Positions 45,372 to 54,688 of a stretch of DNA of 64,000 nucleotides are shown here, piece by piece (the stretch's first letter is position 1; each line of letters opens with the position of its first letter). The DNA is from Desulfobacterales bacterium (GTDB taxonomy: Bacteria; Desulfobacterota; Desulfobacteria; Desulfobacterales; UBA2156): assembly GCA_011049715.1 (NCBI GenBank), contig DRHF01000151.1, positions 1 to 64,000 of the forward strand, read 5' to 3'. Under the pieces are notes generated by a model, which saw only the letters and a program-made list of their open reading frames with translations, was not told where the DNA came from and did no database searches. A program made the position numbers and the translations under genes.

Positions 45372-46511
45372 TCAGGGATTTGAGAAGAATATTCTTATCT
45401 TTTCAACCACATAAGCCAGTTGATTTTCTGTAAGTTCCGGGTAGATCGGAAGGGCCAGTGAATGGGATGCGGCATATTCTGTAACCGGGAACGCGCCGCT
45501 TGGGTAGTTCAAATATGAAAAGCATTCCTGCAGATGGAGGGGCAGAGGATAGTAAACCTCGCTCCCGATTTCTTTAGAGAGGAGAAACCGGCGAAGGAGG
45601 TCTCTTTTTTCCTTTACCCGTATCACAAACTGATTGTATATGTGGCGGTTTTCCTTCTCAACCGGCAGTTGTATCTGCCGTTCCAGCCCCGCCTTTTCAA
45701 AAAGTTGCTTATATATTTTAGAGTTTTTCTGCCGCTTTTTTGTCCAGCCGTCAAGGTATTTCAGCTTGACCGAGACAATAGATGCCTGAAGCGCGTCCAA
45801 CCTGAAATTCCCACCTATAACACGATGATGATACTTTGGATTAGCCCCGTGAACCCGGAGAATGCGAAGCTTTTCATCGATCACCTTTGAATTCGTGGTC
45901 ACCGCTCCGCCATCCCCAAATGCACCCAGGTTTTTCGAAGGAAAAAAAGAAAAACACCCATAATCACCCATTGAACCGGCACGTCTTCCCCTGTACTCAG
46001 CACCAATTGCCTGAGCCGCATCCTCAATCACCACAAGATTGTAATCCTCGGCCACCTTGAGGATCGGATCCATATCAGCACATTGACCATAGAGGTGAAC
46101 GGGGATTATCGCTCTGAGTCTCTTACGTTCCGCTTGATCCATTGCCGTTAAAACCCGAACTAGACCTTCGGGCGACAGATTGAACGTATCTGGATCAATA
46201 TCCACAAAAATCGGCCTGGCACCGAGGCGGGTGATGGCGCCTGCTGTCGAAAAAAATGTATGCGACGTCGTGATGACGCCGTCTTTAGGGCCGATTCCGG
46301 CCGCCATCAATGAAATCAGGAGCGCGTCGGTTCCGGAAGAAACGCCAACCGCATATTTTGAAGCACAATAGCGACTGATCTCTTTTTCCAAGGTTTCAAC
46401 CGATGGTCCCAAAATAAAATATTGCTTCTCAAAGAACTCCTCGGTAACTTTCAGAATTTCTTTTTTGATGCTCTGATACTGCTGTTTTAGATCGAGCAAA
46501 GGTACTTTCAT
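45372..46511 (-). CDS. DegT/DnrJ/EryC1-family sugar aminotransferase
   Basis: This 379-residue PLP enzyme converts a nucleotide-linked keto-sugar to an amino-sugar for surface polysaccharide. The opening PLLDLKQQYQSIKKEI is typical of the family. The PLP lysine is in FFPSKNLGAFGDGG and the cofactor aspartate in VIEDAAQAIGAEY. The gene follows manC by three bases and converges with pfaA. Which sugar it acts on is not clear. The neighbouring guanylyltransferase suggests a GDP-linked sugar (compare GDP-perosamine synthase), although most relatives use UDP or dTDP sugars. Confidence 0.85.
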   Translation of the reverse strand: MKVPLLDLKQQYQSIKKEILKVTEEFFEKQYFILGPSVETLEKEISRYCASKYAVGVSSGTDALLISLMAAGIGPKDGVITTSHTFFSTAGAITRLGARPIFVDIDPDTFNLSPEGLVRVLTAMDQAERKRLRAIIPVHLYGQCADMDPILKVAEDYNLVVIEDAAQAIGAEYRGRRAGSMGDYGCFSFFPSKNLGAFGDGGAVTTNSKVIDEKLRILRVHGANPKYHHRVIGGNFRLDALQASIVSVKLKYLDGWTKKRQKNSKIYKQLFEKAGLERQIQLPVEKENRHIYNQFVIRVKEKRDLLRRFLLSKEIGSEVYYPLPLHLQECFSYLNYPSGAFPVTEYAASHSLALPIYPELTENQLAYVVEKIRIFFSNP

Positions 46512-46514
46512 CTT

Positions 46515-47921
46515 TTACAATCCATTTGGCTGAGACCGTTTCTCCCCGACACTGACTTCCACTTGAAGCATGCAAAGGGGTTCATCTCCGACAGTTCCTA
46601 TATGATGCGATGTAGATCCGGAGACCGCTATTGAGTCTCCTTTTGTAAAAACTCGGGTTTGGTCCCCATCTTTTATTTTTACTCTACCGCTGAGTACAAA
46701 AAAATGTTTTATTATCCCCGGATCGACCTCAATCTGACGAATCGACCCCGGATTGATGGTTATTCGCGATATTTTAGAATCTTCGCTTTGTTCCAACACG
46801 GTTTGATGGCCCCAAGAGCGGAAAATTGTTTGGTGTTTTCGATATTCCTTTCTGCCGGTTTTTTTCAGCTTCTGGACGATTGACTTGACATCCCGACTGT
46901 TATCGAGGTCGGAGACAAATACGGAATCCGGAGTTTCGACGACAACCGTGTTCTTCATCTGATTGGTTACGACCAATCGATCATGACTAAGGATAAAACT
47001 ATTCTCGGTGTCTTTTGCAATTACGTCGCCCATAATCACATTCTTGTTTTTATCCTTTGGCAAAAAGTCATAGAGGGATTTCCAGGATCCTATATCACTC
47101 CACTGAAAATCCGAGGGAAGCACCACCCCTTTTTTTGTTTTTTCCATGATGGCATAATCGATGGAAATATTCGGTAATCGCTCATATGCTTTTCTGTCCA
47201 AAATACCTTTTGGCCCAACCAGCCTCTTCATTGTCATCAGAAGCTGTGCCTGATATTGTTTAAACTCTTCTGCAATGACAGATGCACTGAAAGCAAATAT
47301 CCCAGAATTCCAAAAAAAATTGCCGGCTTCAATATATTTTTTGGCGGTTTTTCTATTCGGTTTTTCTATAAATTTTTTGATCGACAGGGCACCATCCGAT
47401 ATTTCCTTATCTCCCTCAATGTAACCATACCCGGTCTCAGGATAATCCGGTTGTATGCCGAAGCTTACAATATATCCCCTTGCTGCCAGTCCGATGGCGG
47501 ATTCAACGCGGTTGTGAAAGGCCTTGATATTTTTGATAACATGGTCCGCAGGGAAAATGCACAATATGGCTTCCATTTCTTCCTGCTGTATTTTCAGTGC
47601 TGCGAGAAGGACAGCGGGTGCCGTATTCCGGCCACAGGGTTCACAAATTATTTTCCCTTCCGGCTCAATTCCTATCTCTTTGATCTGCTTTACAATTTCA
47701 TGGTAATGCGCTTCCTGGCAGACAATTCGAATCTTTCCTGTATCGATTACCGGCTCAAGCCTTTTTATGGTAGCTTGAATCAGTGTATTTTTTCCCATAA
47801 AACGAACGAGTTGTTTGGGATGGAGATCGCTTGATACCGGCCACAGCCGTGTTCCCGTACCACCGGCCAGCAAAACGGGATAAACTTTTTTCCTCTGCCC
47901 GGATAGTTTCATTTTCCCCAC
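46515..47921 (-). CDS. manC: ManC/AlgA-type mannose-1-phosphate guanylyltransferase with altered cupin half
   Basis: This 468-residue protein has the N-terminal nucleotidyltransferase signature LLAGGTGTRLWPVSSDLHPKQL and FIEKPNRKTAKKYI, so it should make GDP-mannose from GTP and mannose-1-phosphate. The C-terminal cupin (about residues 350-465, starting FRSWGHQTVLEQ) corresponds to type II phosphomannose isomerase. The usual metal-binding stretch QMHHHRAEHW is replaced by EVDPGIIKHF, so isomerase activity is doubtful. The gene overlaps the end of dnaE by 13 bases. A second start, MKLSGQ, three codons later is possible. Confidence 0.85.
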   Translation of the reverse strand: MGKMKLSGQRKKVYPVLLAGGTGTRLWPVSSDLHPKQLVRFMGKNTLIQATIKRLEPVIDTGKIRIVCQEAHYHEIVKQIKEIGIEPEGKIICEPCGRNTAPAVLLAALKIQQEEMEAILCIFPADHVIKNIKAFHNRVESAIGLAARGYIVSFGIQPDYPETGYGYIEGDKEISDGALSIKKFIEKPNRKTAKKYIEAGNFFWNSGIFAFSASVIAEEFKQYQAQLLMTMKRLVGPKGILDRKAYERLPNISIDYAIMEKTKKGVVLPSDFQWSDIGSWKSLYDFLPKDKNKNVIMGDVIAKDTENSFILSHDRLVVTNQMKNTVVVETPDSVFVSDLDNSRDVKSIVQKLKKTGRKEYRKHQTIFRSWGHQTVLEQSEDSKISRITINPGSIRQIEVDPGIIKHFFVLSGRVKIKDGDQTRVFTKGDSIAVSGSTSHHIGTVGDEPLCMLQVEVSVGEKRSQPNGL

Positions 47922-50900
47922 TTGGATCTCCCCTTTGGGGCCTGGTTGTTCCGATACGAAACCGAGGAGGCCGTTGAAACAGTTCTAACCGCATTATAGC
48001 CAAGAAATTCATTTACTTCTCGAATCAATGCGGGTGTCGGTTTTAATTTCATCGACTCCGGAAGAGCGATGACAGTTTCTGATTGTTTGGGGATGCGCAA
48101 ATGGAGGTGTCCTTTGCACTCCCCTAAATGTTCTTTGAGAATCGCATGCAAGCCTACCAAAGCCTTCTTATCCACGCCGATTAGATCCAGATGGAAATGG
48201 ATACTCACCGTTAATATTTCTTCGGCTTTTTCCAGGGGAATCACGTCATCTGCCAGTATTTTTATCGAGTTTTCATCCTTTTGGAGATGTCCCTGTATGA
48301 GGATGAGGTTACCGACTTCTAGAAGGGAATTGACAACGGCGTAAACAGAAGAAAAGGTGATAATTTCAACAACTCCGTACATATCTTCGATGTTCACAAA
48401 GGCCATCGGTTCCCCTTTTTTGGTGGTAATGGTCTTTACACTTGAAACGGCTCCCCCGACGACGACAGAGTCGCCATCTTTCTTTTCCCTTAATGTGTTT
48501 GTGTTTGCATTGGTAAATTTTTCAAATATATCTTCATACCGTTTTAAAGGATGGCCGGTCATATAAAATCCAAGCGATTCTTTTTCAAAAGACAAAAGCT
48601 GCTTTTCATCCCATTCGCTAATATTGGGCATGGTAGGAAAGTATGTTATCTCTGGGTCGGCTTCCAAAGCAAAGAGTCCCATCTGTGGATCTGACTTTTC
48701 CTTTTGAACTCTCTGGCCATATTCTGTGGCATCTTCCAGCGATGCCACCATTTGCGAACGAAATGTGTTGGTTTGGTCAAAAGCACCACACTTGATTAAA
48801 CTTTCAATGACTCGCCGGTTAACCTTCTTGAGATCAACACGTTCACAAAAATCAAATATGGACGTAAACTTGCCTTCCTTTCTGGTCTCTATGATATTTT
48901 CAATTGCACCTTCCCCCACGTTCTTTACAGCACCGAGGCCAAATTTGATCTCGGAACCGGTGACGGTAAATCCTTGGTCACTTTCGTTGATATCCGGCGG
49001 ACGAACGGGTATTTCATGATTCCGGCATTCAAAAATATATTTTTCAATGTTGTCTGTTGAATTCACCTCACTTGAAAGAAGTGATGCCATCAGTTCCAAG
49101 GGATGATGGGCCTTGAGGAAGGCGGTCTGAAACGCGATCAGTGCATAAGCGGCGCTATGGGATTTATTAAATCCGTACCCGCCGAATTTTTCCATCAAAT
49201 CGAATATTTTTTCAGCTTTTAGAGATGGTATCCCCTTTCCCACAGCGCCCTCCATAAAGCGCTTGCGGTGTTTTGCCATAATCTTAGGGATTTTTTTCCC
49301 CATTGCCTTTCGAAGGTCATCCGCCTCTGCCATTGAATAGTTGGCTAAACTAACAGCAATCTTCATCACCTGTTCCTGATATACAATGACCCCGTAAGTT
49401 TCCTTCAAAATCGACGCCAATTCCGGAACCAGGTATTCGACCTTCTTTCGACCATGTTTTCTTTCGACAAAATCATCTACCATCCCGCTGTCAAGGGGGC
49501 CCGGTCGGTATAAGGCGACCAGGGCAATGATATCATCAAAGCTCTCCGGATGTAATCGAACAAGCAAATCCTTCATTCCGGTGCTTTCAAGCTGAAAGAC
49601 ACCGATCGTGTCGCCGGATGAAAGAAGGGAATAAGTATCGGGATCGTTCAAATCGGGATTTGAAAGATCCACCGGCGTATTTCCCAACCCAGAGATAAGC
49701 GAAAGTGTGTCGGCAATTACGGTCAAGTTGCGCAGCCCTAGAAAATCAAACTTTACCAACCCGATCTTTTCGACGCATTTCATGTCAAACTGAGTGACCA
49801 CCTCCCCCTTCTTCCCCTTGTAGAGAGGCAGATACTCGATTAAAGGCTTGTCAGCAATGACAACACCTGCGGCATGTGTGGATGCATGTCTGGGAAGTCC
49901 TTCCAAAACGCGGCAGATATTTAGCAAATCTGAAATTTCAGGTTTTTGTTCTGCCAGCGCTACCAGCCGGGGTTCCATGTGCAGTGCATTTTCGAGACTG
50001 ATGTTCAAAACATCCGGGACCATCTTCGCAATCTCATCGACTTCTCGCAATGGGATATCCAATGCCCGTCCCACATCACGAATTACAGCCCGGGTCCTTA
50101 ATTTCCCGAAGGTAATGATCTGTGCAACATAATCCCCTCCACCGTATCTGTCTGCCACATATTTAAAGACTTTTTCTCTTCCGTTGATACAGAAATCAAC
50201 ATCAATGTCCGGCATGCTTTTACGGTCTGGATTGAGGAATCGCTCAAAAATAAGGCCATACTTTATCGGATCCAGGTCTGTAATACCCAGGGCGTAAGCC
50301 ACCAGGCTCCCGGTGACAGATCCTCTTCCGGGGCCGACCGGAATATTATTCTCTTTGGCATAGCGTATAAAATCAGCCACAATTAAAAAGTATCCGGAAA
50401 AGCCCATGCTGGTGACAACCGAAATCTCATTTTCAATGCGGTCTGTATAGAGTTCTTCATCGATATCCGGATCCGTTTCCTTTAGCCGTTTGAGCACCTG
50501 ATCGAATCCTTCTTTCACTCTCCGCACAAATGTATCTTCTTCAGTCCCCCCTTGTGCGTTTTCATATTTCGGGAAATGATAGCTGTTAAAATCAAATTCC
50601 ACATTGCATCGTTTTGCAATATCGACAGACTGATTAAGGGCATCCGGTTGGTTTCCGAATGAAGCATACATCTCTTCTTTCGATTTAAAATAAAGCTGAT
50701 CGGTTGTGAACTTTAACCGTTCGGCCTCATTGACGGTCTTCCCTGTCTGAATACACAGAAGCACATCGTGGGCATGCACATCCTCTTGATCGAGATAATG
50801 GCAGTCATTGGTCGCAACAAGGGGGATTGAGAGTCGTTGACTCATATCCAAAAGTGCCTGGTTGACTTCTTCCTGTTCCGGAATGCCGTTATTTTGGATT

Positions 50901-51430
50901 TCAAGGAAGAATTGCTCCTCACCCAAAATCGACCGATATATCTCTGCTGCTTCATCCGCTTTTTCCACCATCCCCTTTCGAAACCATTTAGGAATCTCGC
51001 CCTGAAGACACGATGAAAGGCCGATCAGCCCTTTGCCGTGTGCTTTCAGAATCTCTTTATCGATACGGGGCTTGTAATAAAATCCTTGAAGATGGGAAAC
51101 CGAACATAATTTGCACAGGTTTCGGTACCCCTCCTGGTTTTCCGCAAGAAGGATCAGATGGGATAGGCCTTTGTGATCCAGAGAGGTTCGATCATTGAGC
51201 GTTCGAGGCGCCACATAACATTCACAACCGATCACCGGCTTTATCCCGCTGTCTATCGCCTTTTCATAAAATTCAAGGATCCCGAACATCGTTCCATGGT
51301 CGGTGATGGCAACCGAATCCATCCCCAAACCAAGGCATCGCTTCATCAGGGCATCGATCCGAATCGCACCATCTAACAGACTGTACTGGGTATGCACATG
51401 AAGATGGGCAAAAGGAGACGTCTTATTCAT
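47909..51430 (-). CDS. dnaE: DNA polymerase III alpha subunit
   Basis: This 1173-residue replicative polymerase is of the DnaE1 type. The N-terminal PHP domain begins FAHLHVHTQYSLLDGAIRI and keeps the metal-ligand positions HVH, TDHG, CECY, SSCLQGE and NDCHYL. The polymerase palm has PDIDVDFC with catalytic aspartates, followed by a helix-hairpin-helix region and the OB domain VVVGGAVSSVKTITTKKG. The length agrees with DnaE1. It lies 22 bp after guaB and overlaps manC, so it appears to be in a mixed operon. The ribosome-binding site is weak. Confidence 0.95.
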   Translation of the reverse strand: MNKTSPFAHLHVHTQYSLLDGAIRIDALMKRCLGLGMDSVAITDHGTMFGILEFYEKAIDSGIKPVIGCECYVAPRTLNDRTSLDHKGLSHLILLAENQEGYRNLCKLCSVSHLQGFYYKPRIDKEILKAHGKGLIGLSSCLQGEIPKWFRKGMVEKADEAAEIYRSILGEEQFFLEIQNNGIPEQEEVNQALLDMSQRLSIPLVATNDCHYLDQEDVHAHDVLLCIQTGKTVNEAERLKFTTDQLYFKSKEEMYASFGNQPDALNQSVDIAKRCNVEFDFNSYHFPKYENAQGGTEEDTFVRRVKEGFDQVLKRLKETDPDIDEELYTDRIENEISVVTSMGFSGYFLIVADFIRYAKENNIPVGPGRGSVTGSLVAYALGITDLDPIKYGLIFERFLNPDRKSMPDIDVDFCINGREKVFKYVADRYGGGDYVAQIITFGKLRTRAVIRDVGRALDIPLREVDEIAKMVPDVLNISLENALHMEPRLVALAEQKPEISDLLNICRVLEGLPRHASTHAAGVVIADKPLIEYLPLYKGKKGEVVTQFDMKCVEKIGLVKFDFLGLRNLTVIADTLSLISGLGNTPVDLSNPDLNDPDTYSLLSSGDTIGVFQLESTGMKDLLVRLHPESFDDIIALVALYRPGPLDSGMVDDFVERKHGRKKVEYLVPELASILKETYGVIVYQEQVMKIAVSLANYSMAEADDLRKAMGKKIPKIMAKHRKRFMEGAVGKGIPSLKAEKIFDLMEKFGGYGFNKSHSAAYALIAFQTAFLKAHHPLELMASLLSSEVNSTDNIEKYIFECRNHEIPVRPPDINESDQGFTVTGSEIKFGLGAVKNVGEGAIENIIETRKEGKFTSIFDFCERVDLKKVNRRVIESLIKCGAFDQTNTFRSQMVASLEDATEYGQRVQKEKSDPQMGLFALEADPEITYFPTMPNISEWDEKQLLSFEKESLGFYMTGHPLKRYEDIFEKFTNANTNTLREKKDGDSVVVGGAVSSVKTITTKKGEPMAFVNIEDMYGVVEIITFSSVYAVVNSLLEVGNLILIQGHLQKDENSIKILADDVIPLEKAEEILTVSIHFHLDLIGVDKKALVGLHAILKEHLGECKGHLHLRIPKQSETVIALPESMKLKPTPALIREVNEFLGYNAVRTVSTASSVSYRNNQAPKGRSKWGK

Positions 51431-51452
51431 TAAAGCTCAATCATCTCTACAT

Positions 51453-52913
51453 TTATTCGAGCCGATAATTCGGGGCTTCTTTTGTGATGATCACATCGTG
51501 GACATGGCTCTCACGTAATCCGGCCGGGCTAATTTTCACGAAACGAGCTTTTTCCCTCAGATCTTCCAGGGTTCGGCAACCCACATACCCCATACCGGCT
51601 TTGAGGCCGCCCAAAAGCTGAAAAATGTTTGCTGAAAGGGAGCCCCTATAAGGAACACGCCCAACGATCCCTTCAGGAACCAGTTTGTCTCCTTCTCCGG
51701 TTTCTTCTTGATAGTACCGATCCTTGCTCCCCTTTTTCATCGCTTCGATCGATCCCATCCCTCGATAAACTTTATAGCTGCGGCCTTGATAAAGGATCAG
51801 TTCCCCTGGGCTTTCTTCTGTCCCGGCGAAGAGTGAGCCGATCATCACACAGTGGGCCCCTGCTGCAATTGCTTTTGTAACGTCTCCGGAATATTTTATT
51901 CCACCGTCAGCGATAAGCGGCACCCCGGTTTTGCTCGATCCGGACCGGCAATTCATTATCGCAGTAATTTGGGGTATCCCGGCGCCTGCGACCATTCGTG
52001 TTGTACAGATCGACCCCGGGCCGATACCTATTTTTACACCGTCCACGCCGGCATTCATCAGATCTTCAGCCCCTTTTGACGTCCCGACATTGCCGGCGAT
52101 AAGGTCGATCTCCTTGAATGTCCCTTTTAACACTTTTATCGAATCGATCACGTTTTTGGAATGACCATGGGATGTATCGATTAAAATTACATCTGCACCT
52201 GCTTTTAAAAGAACCTCCGTGCGCTCTTCCATATCCGAACCGACACCAACGGCGGCCCCCACCCTGAGTCTCCCCATCACATCTTTACAGGCATGTGGAT
52301 ATCTTTTTATTTTTTCAATGTCTTTTTTTGTTATCATACCGACCAACTCCCCTTTTTTGTCGACAACCGGGAGTTTTTCAATTCTGTATTTGTGCAACAG
52401 TTTTTTCGATTCTTCCAGGGTAATCCCCTCTGAAACAGTGATTAAGTTTTCCTTGGTCATTACTTCTGAAACCCTCTTTTCAAGATCGGTTTCAAATCTA
52501 AGATCTCGGTTTGTAACAATACCGATCAACTTTGCGCCCTTTATCACCGGAACACCTGAGATATGAAGCTGCTCCATCAGATCTAGGACTTCATGAGCCC
52601 GTTGATCCGGATGAATTGTAACCGGATCGATGATCATACCACTTTCAGACTTCTTTACTTTGTTCACTTCCCTGACCTGACTTTTAACACTCATATTGCG
52701 GTGGATAAAACCAATTCCACCTTCGCGTGCCATACTGATGGAAACACGTGCTTCGGTCACGGTATCCATTGCGGCGCTCACAATTGGGATGTTGAGGGTC
52801 AGGTTCTTTGTCAATCGTGTGCTGATATTCACATCATTGGGTAAAACATCCGAGTAGTTCGGTATCAACAGAACATCATCAAAAGAATAGGCTTCTTCCG
52901 GTGGTATCTTCAT
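51453..52913 (-). CDS. guaB: Inosine-5'-monophosphate dehydrogenase
   Basis: This 486-residue enzyme oxidises IMP to XMP, the committed step of GMP synthesis. The barrel starts [16 protein letters not shown]. Two CBS domains occupy about residues 95-205, and the catalytic loop [15 protein letters not shown] carries the nucleophilic Cys. The flap region [13 protein letters not shown] is present. GGAGG stands nine bases before the ATG. It is the first gene of the guaB-dnaE-manC-degT group. The 217-bp gap to the divergent YrdC-type gene (52914-53130) contains a TTGACA at 53045 without a properly spaced -10. Confidence 0.94.
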   Translation of the reverse strand: MKIPPEEAYSFDDVLLIPNYSDVLPNDVNISTRLTKNLTLNIPIVSAAMDTVTEARVSISMAREGGIGFIHRNMSVKSQVREVNKVKKSESGMIIDPVTIHPDQRAHEVLDLMEQLHISGVPVIKGAKLIGIVTNRDLRFETDLEKRVSEVMTKENLITVSEGITLEESKKLLHKYRIEKLPVVDKKGELVGMITKKDIEKIKRYPHACKDVMGRLRVGAAVGVGSDMEERTEVLLKAGADVILIDTSHGHSKNVIDSIKVLKGTFKEIDLIAGNVGTSKGAEDLMNAGVDGVKIGIGPGSICTTRMVAGAGIPQITAIMNCRSGSSKTGVPLIADGGIKYSGDVTKAIAAGAHCVMIGSLFAGTEESPGELILYQGRSYKVYRGMGSIEAMKKGSKDRYYQEETGEGDKLVPEGIVGRVPYRGSLSANIFQLLGGLKAGMGYVGCRTLEDLREKARFVKISPAGLRESHVHDVIITKEAPNYRLE

Positions 52914-53130
52914 TATAGATTTCCTCCAAAAACGGTTAGATCAAATCTGTTTTATAAGGTTTAATATGGCTGCCGATTCGCAAAAACGGTGCCGAAAACC
53001 GAATAACAAATGGGTCTGTCTTTAGCAATGTTTTATTTGTGAACTTGACAACGGTCCGATATCCATAATAAAAAATGATAGTTTTATCACTTCACCTTTT
53101 TTGGGTCGATAAGATCTATATGGACCGACT

Positions 53131-53739
53131 ATGCTTATTGAAATAAACCCTAAAAATCCCCAGGGACGACAAATCAGGAGATCGGTCGAAATTCTCCGAA
53201 GCGGGGGAACCATCGCCTATCCGACAGATACGTATTATGGTATCGGATGCGACATTCTGAATAAAAAAGCAATCCGGAAAATCTACCAGTTAAAGCAGCG
53301 AAATAAGAGCAAGCCCTTTAGCTTCATCTGTTCAGACCTCAAGAATATCAGCCATTATGCCAATGTTTCAAATTATGCTTACAAGACCATGAAACGGCTC
53401 TTGCCCGGCCCCTATACCTTTATCCTGGAGGGGTCAAGGTTGGTCCCGAAAATCATGCTGACAAAGCGCAAAACAGCCGGCATCCGTGTACCCAATCATA
53501 TGATTTGTCTTGCCCTGGTGAAAGAGTTGGGAAATCCGATCATTACCACCAGTGCAACAAAGCCGGACGGCACCATTATCAACGAGCCGTCCTTCATACA
53601 TGATTTTTTTCGCTCTCGCATCGACGTCGTCATAGACGGCGGACCAGTCCCGGGAAAACCGTCGAGCGTAATCTCATTCATTGATGATGTGCCGGAAGTA
53701 ATCCGCAGGGGCATAGGAGATGTGAGTATTTTCGAGTAA
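53131..53739 (+). CDS. Sua5/YciO/YrdC-family protein (threonylcarbamoyl-AMP synthase type)
   Basis: This 202-residue protein has the YrdC fold, whose true TsaC/Sua5 members make threonylcarbamoyl-AMP for the tRNA t6A modification. Visible motifs are GGTIAYPTDTYYGIGCD, the KQRNKSKPFSFIC substrate loop, LLPGPYTFIL and the TTSATKPDG nucleotide loop. Several features, including the opening IEINPKNPQGRQI, resemble the YciO branch, whose exact role is less certain. Single gene, divergent from guaB. Confidence 0.83.
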   Translation: MLIEINPKNPQGRQIRRSVEILRSGGTIAYPTDTYYGIGCDILNKKAIRKIYQLKQRNKSKPFSFICSDLKNISHYANVSNYAYKTMKRLLPGPYTFILEGSRLVPKIMLTKRKTAGIRVPNHMICLALVKELGNPIITTSATKPDGTIINEPSFIHDFFRSRIDVVIDGGPVPGKPSSVISFIDDVPEVIRRGIGDVSIFE

Positions 53740-53785
53740 ATCCTGACCAATAATTTGAGCGAGCACTACAACCGGTTCGATCGGA

Positions 53786-54673
53786 TTAGGGCCTAAAGAG
53801 ATACCCGCCATAAAAATCGCGATGGATGATGCGATTGAGGAGAGTATTGAGGGATAAATCGATGATGTACCTTAGAACTGAATACTTTTTTTCGGGCGGA
53901 TAAACAGTAGAAATTTTCCCCTTTATACCACCGAGGCGACCCGCCCATTCGATTGCATCGTCAAGGTTTCCAAGCCGATCCACCAATCCGAGATCTTTTG
54001 CCTCTTCTCCAGAAAATATCCGGCCATCTGCAATCGATTTTACCTTTCCTGCGTCCATTTTTCGCCCCTCTGCTATAGCCTTGACAAACTGCATGTGGAT
54101 CGTTTGCACAAAATTCTGAAGAATTTTCTCTTCATCTTCTGTCATCTGTCGAACCGGTGATCCCGTATCCTTGTATTTCCCGCTTTTGATAACAATTGGA
54201 ACCAGACCGATTTTTTTGATCAATTCCTCAAAATTGGTAAATCCCATAATCACACCGATACTTCCGGTAATCGTACCCGGGTTGGCAACAATTCCGTCTG
54301 TCCCCGCGGCAACATAGTATCCACCGGAAGCGGCTATCGTACCCATTGAAGTGATGACTTTTTTTTGGACGATGGTTTTTCTAACTTCCCTGAAAATCTC
54401 CTGTGAAGGTCCTACGCCCCCACCCGGGCTATCGATCCGCAGAACAATCGACTTGATGGAGTCGTCCTCACGAAATTGTTTTAAATGAGCAATGATGTCT
54501 TTGGAATCGGAAATCACGCCCTTGATCTCTATGATGCCGACTTTCTCTCCAAAATCAAAATTAGCATTCGGGGCGCCAAGGGTAAAAAGGAGGGAGGTTC
54601 CTATGATGACAATAGCTAGGATGGATGAAAAGATCAGGATGAAGAAAAGAAATGGGTGTCTTCGGGAAAACAT
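53786..54673 (-). CDS. sppA: Signal peptide peptidase SppA, short type
   Basis: This 295-residue inner-membrane serine protease degrades cleaved signal peptides. An N-terminal anchor (PFLFFILIFSSILAIVIIGTSLLF) is followed by a ClpP-like domain. The nucleophile Ser is in GTIAASGGYYVA and the general base Lys in SGKYKDTGSP. The short single-domain form is common outside the enterobacteria. It lies 15 bp after rpsA on the same strand, an arrangement frequent in Desulfobacterota. Confidence 0.9.
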   Translation of the reverse strand: MFSRRHPFLFFILIFSSILAIVIIGTSLLFTLGAPNANFDFGEKVGIIEIKGVISDSKDIIAHLKQFREDDSIKSIVLRIDSPGGGVGPSQEIFREVRKTIVQKKVITSMGTIAASGGYYVAAGTDGIVANPGTITGSIGVIMGFTNFEELIKKIGLVPIVIKSGKYKDTGSPVRQMTEDEEKILQNFVQTIHMQFVKAIAEGRKMDAGKVKSIADGRIFSGEEAKDLGLVDRLGNLDDAIEWAGRLGGIKGKISTVYPPEKKYSVLRYIIDLSLNTLLNRIIHRDFYGGYLFRP

Positions 54674-54688
54674 GGCATCCGTTTACAC

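Noticed and set aside
47256-47834. 192-codon plus-strand open frame
   Set aside because: Antisense to manC, composition implausible (many Cys, Phe and Tyr), no start signal.
53045-53073. TTGACA near the YrdC-type gene as a promoter
   Set aside because: The best -10 (CATAAT at 53064) is only 13 bases away, too short for sigma70.
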